From positions 1 to 13,070 of the forward strand of contig DKCH01000064.1 in NCBI GenBank assembly GCA_002449135.1: a stretch of DNA of 13,070 bases, in the 5' to 3' direction. This DNA is from Caryophanales bacterium UBA6879 (GTDB taxonomy: Bacteria > Bacillota_I > Bacilli_A > RFN20 > CAG-288). The position numbers and the translations under genes are program-made. Of this stretch, positions 1 through 7,325 are shown piece after piece; position 1 is the first letter of the stretch; the number at the start of each line of letters is the position of its first letter. A model generated the notes under the pieces. The model was not told where the DNA came from and ran no database searches. It saw nothing but the letters and a program-made list of their open reading frames with translations.

Positions 1-212
1 AAATCAATTTCTATACATGAATAAACCAAAAGTCCAATTATTACGATAAATAAAATTAAAGTATAAATCCAAAATAATGGACGATGATTATATGCATCTT
101 TTGGATCATCAAAAGTCTTTTTTGTTTTAAATGAGAGAATATTCCAAAGATTATTTAAAGGATTAATTACACATTTTGTTAAAAAGTTACCTACATTTTC
201 AATGATTTTCAT
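1..212 (-). CDS. phnE: PhnE-type phosphonate ABC transporter permease, second copy, N-terminal part only
   Basis: The reading frame starts at an ATG two bases after the stop of the upstream phnE and stays open for 70 codons to the window edge, so the 3' end is missing. The visible protein starts MKIIENVGNF. It has a hydrophilic, lysine-containing cytosolic stretch (residues 1-46) and one strongly hydrophobic helix at about 47-67. No permease signature is reached. AAAGG lies about 10 bases before the ATG, inside the end of the upstream gene. The identification rests on context: phn importers often carry two phnE genes in tandem, giving a heterodimeric membrane channel. Another membrane protein is possible, but the gene order D-C-E-x and the tight spacing make a second PhnE much the likeliest reading. 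Confidence 0.75.
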   Translation of the reverse strand, partial: MKIIENVGNFLTKCVINPLNNLWNILSFKTKKTFDDPKDAYNHRPLFWIYTLILFIVIIGLLVYSCIEID

Positions 213-214
213 AA

Positions 215-1114
215 TTAAGCAACCTTTCTTCTTAAAATACTAGAGATAATTTGTAAAATGAAAACTAAGATAAATAAAGGTATTAAAATAGCTCCAACTC
301 TATCATATTGTCTAGCTTCCATAGCTGTTTTTAATAATTGACCAATACCACCAGCATTTGCCCAAGCTAAAATAACACTAGCACGAACATTAATTTCAAA
401 TGTATAAATAAAATTTGATATTAGCATCGGATTAGCGCTAGGTAGTAAGCTAACCTTAAAAGCTTCCAAACGATTGGCCCCTGTTGATAAGCTTGCTTCA
501 AAAGGATTCATATCTAAGGTATCAATGTATTCAAACATTAATTTGAACATAATACCCATTGTAAAGATAATAATAGCAACAATACCAGCAGTAGCACCTA
601 TTCCTAAGAAAGCAACAGCCATTAAGGCTAAAACATAAGTAGGGATACTTCTAATGATGTCCATTATTATTCTTATGGGCATATAAATATAGCTATGTTT
701 GGAAACGTTTCTACTAGCTAATAAAAACAAAGGAACAGCTAAAATAGTGCCAATTAAAGTGCCTATATAAACCATTTCAACAGTTTGATTTATTGCAGGA
801 ATAGCACTATTAAATAAATAATCCCAGTATCTTGGCCAGGTTTTTAAAGATAATTTATTAGGAACAAACATTTGTTCAAAGATTATACCTAGTTGGTCCA
901 ATTTTACTCTAGTTGGCATTTCGATAAAATAAAAAGAACCAAAAAATAAAAACAAAATAAATAAAAAAACTAATAAAAATTTACTTCTTTTTTTCTCAAT
1001 TGTTTTAGTTGGAACACCTTTATCATCAACACTTACTACTACTTTTTTAAAAAATAAAGAATGGATATATTTTTTAGATTTATCACCAACCAATTTTAAA
1101 ACATTATTTTTCAT
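215..1114 (-). CDS. phnE: PhnE-type phosphonate/phosphite ABC transporter permease
   Basis: This is a 299-residue integral membrane subunit of the importer. It has a lysine-rich cytosolic N-terminus (1-44), a first helix at about 45-64, a loop, then a binding-protein-dependent transport domain with helices near 112-133, 145-170, 173-190, 230-250 and 272-294. The EAA coupling loop, which docks on the ATPase, is visible at about 206-225 (EASLSTGANRLEAFKVSLLP). The conserved glycine-rich NAGGIGQL follows at 253-260. Its ATG lies inside the end of phnC (11-base overlap), so the two are probably translationally coupled. An AGGAG sits about 12 bases upstream, rather far. The family is clear; the transported compound (phosphonate, phosphite or phosphate) cannot be read from the sequence. 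No C-P lyase gene is in the window. Confidence 0.93.
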   Translation of the reverse strand: MKNNVLKLVGDKSKKYIHSLFFKKVVVSVDDKGVPTKTIEKKRSKFLLVFLFILFLFFGSFYFIEMPTRVKLDQLGIIFEQMFVPNKLSLKTWPRYWDYLFNSAIPAINQTVEMVYIGTLIGTILAVPLFLLASRNVSKHSYIYMPIRIIMDIIRSIPTYVLALMAVAFLGIGATAGIVAIIIFTMGIMFKLMFEYIDTLDMNPFEASLSTGANRLEAFKVSLLPSANPMLISNFIYTFEINVRASVILAWANAGGIGQLLKTAMEARQYDRVGAILIPLFILVFILQIISSILRRKVA

Positions 1115-1886
1115 TAGAATCTACATCTCCTAACTTTTCACTATGTTTTAAAGCACGACCATAGATTTGTAATAAAATTTCATCAGTGACTTCACTTGGC
1201 TTTCCATCAAAAACGATTTTTCCTTGTTTAATACCAATGATTCTTGTTGCATATTTAATTGCTAAATCGACGTGATGCATATTTGCAACTATTGTTATTT
1301 TATATTCTTTATTTATACGTTCAAAATCATCCATAACACTTAAGGTAGTTACTGGATCAAGACTAGCAACAGGCTCATCAGCTAAAATAATAGAAGGTTC
1401 TTGCGTTAGGGCTCTAGCAAGGGCAACACGTTGTTGTTGTCCACCACTAAGTTGATCAGCTCTTGTGAAGGCTTTATCTAAAATTCCTAGTTTATCTAAA
1501 GACTCTAATGCAAGCATCTTCTCTTTTTTACTATATAAATTAAATAAATTTTCAAAAGTATTATGATAACCAACTCTTCCACTTAGAACATTTTTATATA
1601 CACTACTTCTTTTTACTAAATTAAAGGATTGGAAAATCATTCCAATGTTTTTTCTAAGTGTACGTAATTTTTTACCTTTTACTTTATTAATATCGATTCC
1701 ATTAACAATAAGTTGACCATGTTGAATATCATGCATTTTATTAATTGTTCTAATTAATGTGGATTTACCAGCACCAGATAATCCAATAATGCATACAAAA
1801 TCTCCATCATTAATTTTCAAATTAATATCAGATAGTGCTTTATATCCATTTGGATATATTTTATCAACATGATCAAACTCAATCAT
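1104..1886 (-). CDS. phnC: PhnC-type phosphonate/phosphite ABC transporter ATP-binding protein
   Basis: This 260-residue ATPase subunit is of normal length for PhnC. All ABC motifs are intact: Walker A GLSGAGKST at 35-43, Q-loop Q86, signature LSGGQ at 146-150, Walker B with D170 and E171, D-loop SLD at 175-177, and the switch histidine H204 in ANMHHVDLA. That last block, with VD after the histidines, is typical of the PhnC branch of the import ATPases. The start is fixed by AAAGGATG about 6 bases before the ATG. The gene lies 48 bases after phnD and overlaps phnE by 11 bases, so all are read as one operon. It should act on the inner face of the membrane, powering uptake through the PhnE pair. 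Confidence 0.95.
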   Translation of the reverse strand: MIEFDHVDKIYPNGYKALSDINLKINDGDFVCIIGLSGAGKSTLIRTINKMHDIQHGQLIVNGIDINKVKGKKLRTLRKNIGMIFQSFNLVKRSSVYKNVLSGRVGYHNTFENLFNLYSKKEKMLALESLDKLGILDKAFTRADQLSGGQQQRVALARALTQEPSIILADEPVASLDPVTTLSVMDDFERINKEYKITIVANMHHVDLAIKYATRIIGIKQGKIVFDGKPSEVTDEILLQIYGRALKHSEKLGDVDSNEK

Positions 1887-1934
1887 AACTTCATCCTTTT
1901 ATTTTTTATATTAGTAATAATTCTTCTTATTTTA

Positions 1935-3041
1935 TTATTTAATTAAATCGTGGTCAACACAATATTGATAGAATTCTCTTTCACCATCGAAATCACTATC
2001 TTTAGCTTCGGTATAACCAGTATGAGAATAAACTTTATAAAGAATATCAGCAGGAGACATATCTTCGCCTTCAATGTTATCTTTCATGGTAATAGCGGTT
2101 TCGAAAGCTTTTTTAACAGCATTTTTCTTAGCCTCTTCTAAATTAGATCTAGCTGAAATGGTATCATTGTAGATTCCATCAGTAATAGCAACAGTCTTAG
2201 TTTTAGTGAAAGCTTCAGGATTTTGATAATAAGGAGAATCTTTCTTAATATAGCCTTGGGCATATCTAACATCGGTAAAGCCCCAGAAACCAGCAATGGT
2301 ACCATCTTGAGTGTTGTTAAAAGCTGCACCATAGTCAGTTTGTTCAACCCCAATAATCATGGTCTTCTTTTCTTCATCAGTTGCTTGATCATATTTGGTT
2401 TGATCAACCATAGACATTCCATAATCATTTAAGTATTTTAAAGGTCTAAGATAACCAGCACCACTAGTAGCACCCATTCTACCAATTTTTAAACCAGCTA
2501 AATCTTTAACATCGATTTTACCATCATTGTTTTTATCAACATAATATTGATTTCCAACAACTAATTGAGAAGTATACCAGTTAACATCCTTATCGGATTG
2601 TTGACCTAAATATTCATAACCTTCAATTTCGCCATTCATAGCTTTGATTTGTTTTTCAACATCATCAACATAATCTTCAACTTGAACTTTATAACCTTTT
2701 CTAACAGAGGTTAATAAAACTTCAACTTTACCTGGATCTTGGATAGTAGCTTGAGCATAACCAGAAGCAGTTAAAAAACCAATATCTAATTGATCAGAAA
2801 GTAAACCTTCAGTAGTAGCGTTGTAAGAAGTACCAACAGAGATTTCATAATTATAATCTGGAGTGATTTCGTGTAAAACAGGTTCAAGTCTCTTAGCTAA
2901 GCTTCCTAATGTATCAGGATCATTTGATGGAACAAATTGAATCTTAATAACGTTATCAGAGTTTTCTTTACCACAGCTAGTGGTTCCAGTAGCAACTAAT
3001 AATGTTGCTAAAACGGCACATAAACACAAACTTTTTTTCAT
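1935..3041 (-). CDS. phnD: PhnD-type phosphonate/phosphite/phosphate-binding lipoprotein
   Basis: This 368-residue substrate-binding protein captures the oxyanion outside the membrane and hands it to PhnE. It has a signal peptide (1-22) with a lipidation cysteine at C23. The lipobox TTSC is slightly unusual, with T rather than L at -3. The mature part is a periplasmic-binding fold of the Phosphonate-bd type: DIGFLTASGYAQA (86-98) and the ligand-loop block GATSGAGYLRP (190-200) are recognisable. Two acidic loops look like EF-hand/dockerin calcium sites: DKNNDGKIDVKD at 169-180 (a very good match) and DSDFDGEREFYQ at 348-359 (weaker). The start is supported by AGAAAGGA about 7 bases upstream. 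It is the first gene of the operon, with regulatory sites in its leader. Ligand specificity is not decided by sequence alone. Confidence 0.92.
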   Translation of the reverse strand: MKKSLCLCAVLATLLVATGTTSCGKENSDNVIKIQFVPSNDPDTLGSLAKRLEPVLHEITPDYNYEISVGTSYNATTEGLLSDQLDIGFLTASGYAQATIQDPGKVEVLLTSVRKGYKVQVEDYVDDVEKQIKAMNGEIEGYEYLGQQSDKDVNWYTSQLVVGNQYYVDKNNDGKIDVKDLAGLKIGRMGATSGAGYLRPLKYLNDYGMSMVDQTKYDQATDEEKKTMIIGVEQTDYGAAFNNTQDGTIAGFWGFTDVRYAQGYIKKDSPYYQNPEAFTKTKTVAITDGIYNDTISARSNLEEAKKNAVKKAFETAITMKDNIEGEDMSPADILYKVYSHTGYTEAKDSDFDGEREFYQYCVDHDLIK

Positions 3042-3091
3042 AATTTTTCCTTTCTTTTAATTTACTGCTAAAAAGTTTTATGAAAAGAAAA

Positions 3092-3113
3092 TAAAAAAGG
3101 GTTCTTAAAACCC
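3092..3113 (-). promoter_or_regulatory. Small hairpin followed by U-run just upstream of phnD
   Basis: On the minus strand GGGTT, a short TTAAG loop and AACCC form a 5-bp stem followed directly by six T residues, about 50 bases before the phnD ATG. The shape is that of a weak intrinsic terminator or attenuator. If transcription starts at the promoter guessed at 3117-3146, the hairpin would sit at the very 5' end of the mRNA and could only act in stability. With a start further upstream it could attenuate. The stem is short, so the call is tentative. Confidence 0.35.
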
Positions 3114-3116
3114 AAA

Positions 3117-3146
3117 ATTATTTATTTGTTAAATTTGATTGTACAA
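3117..3146 (-). promoter_or_regulatory. Possible sigma-A-type promoter for the phn operon
   Basis: TTGTAC (3141-3146 on the complementary strand) and AATAAT (3117-3122) are separated by 18 bases. The -10 matches 5 of 6 consensus bases; the -35 matches only the TTG. In so AT-rich a region such matches arise by chance, and the true start may lie further upstream, near the operator-like sites at 3218-3272. Confidence 0.25.
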
Positions 3147-3217
3147 ATATTTAACATAAATCTTTTCACATAAATATTTTTACAACAATTTATATTAAAA
3201 AGTAAATAAGAAAAAAA

Positions 3218-3231
3218 TGATAGCGATCACA
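3218..3231. promoter_or_regulatory. cre-like site (CcpA catabolite-repression operator)
   Basis: TGATAGCGATCACA matches the published degenerate cre consensus TGWNANCGNTNWCA at every defined position, and does so on both strands. It is an oasis of G and C in very AT-rich DNA. It lies about 190 bases upstream of the phnD start and downstream of the terminator of the preceding gene, so its natural target is the phn operon. CcpA itself is not in the window; the site is inferred from the consensus only. Confidence 0.5.
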
Positions 3232-3232
3232 T

Positions 3233-3272
3233 TGTAAAAAAAATTGTAAATTTTATGTATATTAAAAATGAA
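3233..3272 (-). promoter_or_regulatory. Run of Pho-box-like direct repeats upstream of phnD
   Basis: Reading the minus strand, TTCATT, TATACA, TTTACA and TTTACA follow one another with spacers of 5, 5 and 6 bases. The Bacillus PhoP box is known as repeats of TT(A/C/T)A(C/T)A spaced by about 5 bases. The last two copies match exactly; the first two each have one mismatch. The repeats abut the cre-like site. AT-rich DNA makes such hexamers common, so this is only suggestive. The biological fit with a phosphorus importer is good. Confidence 0.3.
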
Positions 3273-3294
3273 TATAAATTTTAAAATTTGGAAC

Positions 3295-3319
3295 AAAAAA
3301 AGCCACTATAAAGTGGCTT
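3295..3319 (-). terminator. Rho-independent terminator of the SHOCT membrane protein gene
   Basis: An 8-bp stem built on AGCCACT and AGTGGCT with the loop ATAA is followed on the minus strand by a run of T residues. It begins about 22 bases after the stop codon at 3342. It separates that gene from the phn operon, showing that phnD needs its own promoter. Confidence 0.85.
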
Positions 3320-3341
3320 AATGTTTTTAAATAAATATTAA

Positions 3342-3839
3342 CTACTTATTTTTGGGTTTAATATCAAGAATCATTTGACGTTTTTCTTCATATTCTTGGG
3401 CTGAGATTATTCCATTTTCTTGAAGTTTCTTCCAACCAAGAATCTTTTTAATTTTAGGATCAGTTTCAGGATCATCAGCTTGGTTGCTACCTAAGGCAAT
3501 AAATCCAATAAAGGTTACTAAGAAATAAACAACATAAAGAATAACTGAAATTAAACCAATATAGGCAGAAGTATTAGTAGCACTTATTGATGAAACGGAA
3601 AAATAAAATTCAACGACCATAAAACCGGTAGTTAGACCAAGACCAATTTTTCTGGCAACATCATTTGAAGAATTAAATAAGAAGAAACCAATGAAACCAA
3701 AAAACATAAAAGAAATAAGTGCAACACTGAAAGTAACACTTTCAGAATCTAAAGTTATTCCACCTAATACAAATGAAAGCCCAGCAAAAACAAAGCTAAG
3801 TATTAAAATCACTTGTTTAATGATATTAAATATTTTCAT
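3342..3839 (-). CDS. Four-helix membrane protein with C-terminal SHOCT domain
   Basis: This 165-residue protein has four hydrophobic segments at about 8-28, 36-56, 66-86 and 92-116. A short charged linker (DDPETDPKIKK) and a C-terminal SHOCT module at about 134-158 follow. The SHOCT pattern is clear: W135, L139, G143, I145, then AQEYEEKRQMIL. SHOCT modules (short C-terminal domain) are found at the ends of many unrelated proteins and are thought to mediate oligomerisation or membrane-associated contacts; no enzymatic role is known. The start is supported by AAGGA about 8 bases before the ATG. The gene is single, with its own terminator downstream and a plausible promoter upstream. I do not recognise a specific family for the membrane part and give no function. 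Confidence 0.85.
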   Translation of the reverse strand: MKIFNIIKQVILILSFVFAGLSFVLGGITLDSESVTFSVALISFMFFGFIGFFLFNSSNDVARKIGLGLTTGFMVVEFYFSVSSISATNTSAYIGLISVILYVVYFLVTFIGFIALGSNQADDPETDPKIKKILGWKKLQENGIISAQEYEEKRQMILDIKPKNK

Positions 3840-3859
3840 AATTTTTTTCCTTCTTTTTA

Positions 3860-3888
3860 TTAATATCGATTTTAATTTGATATAACAA
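3860..3888 (-). promoter_or_regulatory. Possible promoter of the SHOCT membrane protein gene
   Basis: On the minus strand TTGTTA (3883-3888) and TATTAA (3860-3865) are spaced by exactly 17 bases. They lie just upstream of the AAGGA ribosome binding site, giving a leader of about 15 bases. Spacing and position are good, but the hexamers are imperfect and the region is AT-rich. Confidence 0.35.
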
Positions 3889-3979
3889 ATTTCAACTTTT
3901 GATTTAAAAAAATTAAAAATGTAGACGATATATATTTTAATTAAGATAGGAATAAATTATTTTGTTAATTTAATGGACT

Positions 3980-4504
3980 TTATTTGATCTCATTTAAAAT
4001 TTGTTTTAATGAATTATAATCTACAAAGTCTACTTTTTTATTATAGGTCTCAATCATCCCCTTATCTTCTTGTGTAAGGGTTTCAATAGGTTTGTTTTTA
4101 AGAGAACGATAGACAACTTTCATCATAGTTCGATGTATAAAATTTAATTTGCTGTAATCAATACCACCTCTTAAGTGAAAAATTGATGAGGTTTTTAATA
4201 TGTTTTCTGGAATTTGTTTTTTTATTGAGTTTCTTATGTTTACTATGTTTTCTTTATTAGTCACATCTGCTAATCCAACTGTTACAATAATTAATTTTTG
4301 TTTTGAAGATAATTTTTTAATTATTTTCTTTATTCCTTTAATTCCACCTGCATATAAAGCACCAAAATATATAATTTGTTCATAACCATTTAAAGTTTTA
4401 ACATCTTCATAATTTATAATAGGAAAACTAGTCATTTCTGCGAATTTTTCTGCATATCTTTTTGTTGTACCATAGTGGCTACCATATATGATTAAAGTAT
4501 TCAT
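3980..4504 (-). CDS. Flavodoxin-domain protein (HemG/Flavodoxin_5-like)
   Basis: This 174-residue soluble protein starts with the flavodoxin pattern: strand beta-1 (TLIIYGS) running into the FMN phosphate-binding loop GSHYGTTKRYAE at 8-19. IIYFGALYAGGIKG follows at 44-57 and resembles the second FMN loop. LIIVTVGLAD at 71-80 is a further core strand. Length and the short loops resemble the HemG-like flavodoxin-domain proteins, which are oxidoreductases or of unknown function in Firmicutes. No haem genes are nearby, so a protoporphyrinogen oxidase role is not claimed. Likely it binds FMN in the cytosol and moves electrons. The start is well supported by AAGGAG six bases before the ATG. It is a single gene, divergent from the large ABC operon, with an AT-rich palindrome in its upstream region. 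No clear terminator was seen after its stop. Confidence 0.85.
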   Translation of the reverse strand: MNTLIIYGSHYGTTKRYAEKFAEMTSFPIINYEDVKTLNGYEQIIYFGALYAGGIKGIKKIIKKLSSKQKLIIVTVGLADVTNKENIVNIRNSIKKQIPENILKTSSIFHLRGGIDYSKLNFIHRTMMKVVYRSLKNKPIETLTQEDKGMIETYNKKVDFVDYNSLKQILNEIK

Positions 4505-4542
4505 GTATTGCTCCTTGTTCTATTTATTTTAAATGTCAGATT

Positions 4543-4563
4543 AATTATTTTAATAAAATAATT
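4543..4563. repeat. Perfect 10+1+10 inverted repeat in the divergent promoter region
   Basis: AATTATTTTA, one base, then TAAAATAATT. It lies 39 bases upstream of the flavodoxin gene's ATG and would cover its -35 region if TAAAAT (complement of 4526-4531) is the -10. It could be an operator, but it contains only A and T and may be chance in this composition. Confidence 0.4.
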
Positions 4564-4873
4564 TATTAAATAAGAATAAATTTTAAGTATGAAACATTAA
4601 CTTATGTATTTTTATAATTTAATTACATTTCTACTTTTCCTATGTTTATAAATTTATACTACAAAAAAAGTTTAAAAAAATCAACATTTTTTAAATATTA
4701 AAATTTCGATTGGTTTCTTATTTTATTTTATATAGTTGTTAATATTCTATTTATAGTTTAAAATATATTGCATATGATTTAAAAATTATTGTTTTATGTA
4801 AATTGTAAAAAATAAAAGATGTTAAATGCCTTGATTTTTATTAAATTATATTTTTTATACGAAAGGAAAAATT
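4564..4873. promoter_or_regulatory. AT-rich upstream region of the large ABC operon with a possible promoter
   Basis: This stretch holds no gene. On the plus strand TTGTTA (4736-4741) and TAAAAT (4759-4764) are spaced by 17 bases, which would give a leader of about 100 bases. A second, weaker possibility is TTGATT (from about 4832) with TTTATA about 17 bases on. The ribosome binding site GAAAGGA ends about 7 bases before the ATG at 4874 and is nearly identical to that of phnD. I see no riboswitch-like structure or clear operator in the rest. Confidence 0.35.
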
Positions 4874-7324
4874 ATGATTCTTCAATTAAAAAATGTTTCT
4901 AAATATTATTCAAATGGTCATAATGCAAATAAGGGCTTAGATGATATATCTATAACATTTCAAACTGGTGAATTTGTTGCTATTACAGGTGAGTCAGGAA
5001 GTGGTAAGACTACTCTTTTAAATGTAGCTTCAACTTTGATGGATATTGATCAAGGCGATTTTTTAATTGATGGTAAGGACACATATGAATGGAACCAAGA
5101 GAAGAAGATTGATTTTCGACGTCGCAATGTAGGCTTTGTTTTTCAAGAATATAATGTTATTGTTAGTCTTTCTGCTTTAGATAATATTCTTCTTGCTTTG
5201 TATAATATAGGCTATACCAAAAAAGAAGCAAAGGAAAAAGCTTATCAGGCTTTAGAGAAAGTCGGTTTAAAAGGTTATGAAAAAAAGAAAGTGGCTTTAA
5301 TGTCAGGTGGGGAAAAACAACGCGTTGTTTTAGCACGTGCTTTAGCAAGTGATTGTCCTTTTTTTGCTATTGATGAGCCAACAGGAAACTTAGATTCTAA
5401 AACTGGACGAGATATTATTAAACTTATCTCTGAATTTAGTAAGGATAGATTGATTCTTTATGTTACACATGATTTTGATTCTATAAAAGATATAGTAACT
5501 CGTCATATAACTTTAAAAGATGGCAAGATTGAAAAAGATGAAACGTTAAAGAAATTAAATGAGAATAATTTTGAAAATAAAGAAGAGAAAAAACCTTTAG
5601 GACTTATTCATAATGCTTTTAAAGTCCTTTTTTCCTCTCCTAGTAGATTTTTATTAATGATTATTTCGTTGATTTTATTTTCTTTAGCAAGTGTGGGAAT
5701 TGGTCTTAATGCTAATACTCTTTTGCTATCATGGTCATCAAATAATTTTGATAAACAAAATTATTTTACAAATGATGTTGATTCAAATTCTCTAGTTTAT
5801 CTTACTAAGGATAAAGGTGCTTATAATTTAAATGAGGAGAATTATGTTGTAGATAAGGGAAACATTACTTCGAATGTTCAATTAGGTATACCTTTAAATT
5901 TTGCTACTTATTCACCTGAGGAGTCCAATATAAGTTATGGACCTGTTAAAGAAAATATTTCAACTTTTTCTTTAACAACCCATCTTGATACAAATGATGT
6001 TTTATCTGGTAGTTTAACTGATGAGGATGGATTTTATGTTGTTTATTCTTCAAAAGAAAATCTATCTTCTAATTTAAAAAAGAAAATTAAAGAATTTTAT
6101 AATACTTATATTAATCAAACAAATTTATTAACCTATTATTTTTTAAATGATGAAAGTAAAGATACTTATGGTATGTCTTTAGAAAGTGAAAATTATATTA
6201 ATTCTCTTCCTTTAAAAGGAGTTTTTCTTTATGAATCAGATTCGTCTTCTTATGGTATTTCAGCTATTGTTCCTTCTAATAACAATACATATAAAAAAAT
6301 ATTAAAGACCTATTTTGAGGCTTTACTTGTTTATAATAATACTGAAAAAGGAAGAGTATATAAAGAAGATGGAATTATTGAAAAAGATAATGGTTCTTAC
6401 TCACTTATCAGTTCTTTAAAAAATAATAGTAATGATAGTGAATTACTTTCTATTAATTTAAATGGTAATAAGGTTAATATTAAAAACACCACTTATTACT
6501 ATGATGGTGATAGTAGCCATATTCCTTTTATGAGTATACCGACATATTATCAAGATAAAATAGATAATATGAGTATTACTCTTTTAAATAAGGAGATTCC
6601 ATTAAAAACTTTTATTGATCATTTAACTCAAAATAATTCAATTTTACAAAAGCCAATTTTTAAAGATACTTTAGAAGGTTCTTATACTGATACACTAAAT
6701 AAACCAACTGGAGAAAATTCTTATAAGATTTTTAATGATTATTTTTCTCAGGATGGTGCTATTTCCTTTTTTGATAATAGTTTTTCTACTTTTAAAGAAT
6801 TTATTCTTATTTCTAATTATTTAAATGAAACTGTTTATCGTGTTTTTTCAAATGATTTAACTTCTATTCAAAAGTTAGAGAGTAATTTAAGAAAAGAGGG
6901 ATATTCTGCAACTATTTTAAGTAAAGAAATGACAAGCACTATGAATAAAATTTTAGGTGCATTAGTCTTTATAGTTGTTTTAGGAATTATTGTTGCTTAT
7001 TTAATTATTTATTTTATCTTTTATGCTGTAACTTCTTTGATTTTAAAGAATATTACAAGAAGGTTTAATAATGATAATTATGTTTTATTTACTTTAGGTT
7101 ATTCTACAAAAAGTTTATTTGGGACTAAATTTATTTTCTTAGTTGTTCCTATTATTTTAACCTATTTAGTTACCGCAACTGTTATTTTGATAGTTTTAAC
7201 TGTATTTGAACAATTTATTGTTTTACCTTATTTATATATTTATTTTCTTATACTTATTGTAAATGTATTGTTGGGTCTTCTTTTTGCTATTCGCTGGCAA
7301 AAGCGTGAAAGGATTTTAAAATAG
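4874..7324 (+). CDS. MacB-like ABC transporter, ATPase-permease fusion with large ectodomain (816 aa)
   Basis: One polypeptide carries an N-terminal ABC ATPase (1-222) and a MacB/FtsX-type permease. ATPase motifs are complete: Walker A GESGSGKTT 39-47, Q-loop Q91, signature MSGGE 143-147, Walker B with D167 and E168, D-loop NLDS 172-175, switch H199. A short charged linker leads to membrane helix 1 (258-279). An extracytoplasmic domain of about 410 residues (281-692), rich in N, S and Y, follows. Helices 2-4 lie at 693-722, 752-778 and 783-806, with a coupling stretch FNNDNYVLFTLGYS at 731-744. This topology is that of type VII ABC systems, which extrude peptides or lipoproteins or transmit force across the membrane (MacB, LolCDE, BceAB, FtsEX). 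It is followed one base later by a second such gene. The substrate is unknown; no sensor kinase, peptide gene or lipoprotein lies beside it. Confidence 0.9.
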   Translation: MILQLKNVSKYYSNGHNANKGLDDISITFQTGEFVAITGESGSGKTTLLNVASTLMDIDQGDFLIDGKDTYEWNQEKKIDFRRRNVGFVFQEYNVIVSLSALDNILLALYNIGYTKKEAKEKAYQALEKVGLKGYEKKKVALMSGGEKQRVVLARALASDCPFFAIDEPTGNLDSKTGRDIIKLISEFSKDRLILYVTHDFDSIKDIVTRHITLKDGKIEKDETLKKLNENNFENKEEKKPLGLIHNAFKVLFSSPSRFLLMIISLILFSLASVGIGLNANTLLLSWSSNNFDKQNYFTNDVDSNSLVYLTKDKGAYNLNEENYVVDKGNITSNVQLGIPLNFATYSPEESNISYGPVKENISTFSLTTHLDTNDVLSGSLTDEDGFYVVYSSKENLSSNLKKKIKEFYNTYINQTNLLTYYFLNDESKDTYGMSLESENYINSLPLKGVFLYESDSSSYGISAIVPSNNNTYKKILKTYFEALLVYNNTEKGRVYKEDGIIEKDNGSYSLISSLKNNSNDSELLSINLNGNKVNIKNTTYYYDGDSSHIPFMSIPTYYQDKIDNMSITLLNKEIPLKTFIDHLTQNNSILQKPIFKDTLEGSYTDTLNKPTGENSYKIFNDYFSQDGAISFFDNSFSTFKEFILISNYLNETVYRVFSNDLTSIQKLESNLRKEGYSATILSKEMTSTMNKILGALVFIVVLGIIVAYLIIYFIFYAVTSLILKNITRRFNNDNYVLFTLGYSTKSLFGTKFIFLVVPIILTYLVTATVILIVLTVFEQFIVLPYLYIYFLILIVNVLLGLLFAIRWQKRERILK

Positions 7325-7325
7325 T

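Noticed and set aside
1950..2432. Short ORFs on either strand inside phnD
   Set aside because: They are out-of-frame readings of a well-supported gene, with no ribosome binding sites or recognisable protein features.
4200..4385. Plus-strand ORF of 61 codons inside the flavodoxin-domain gene
   Set aside because: It is antisense to a gene with a strong ribosome binding site and clear fold motifs; no start signals of its own.
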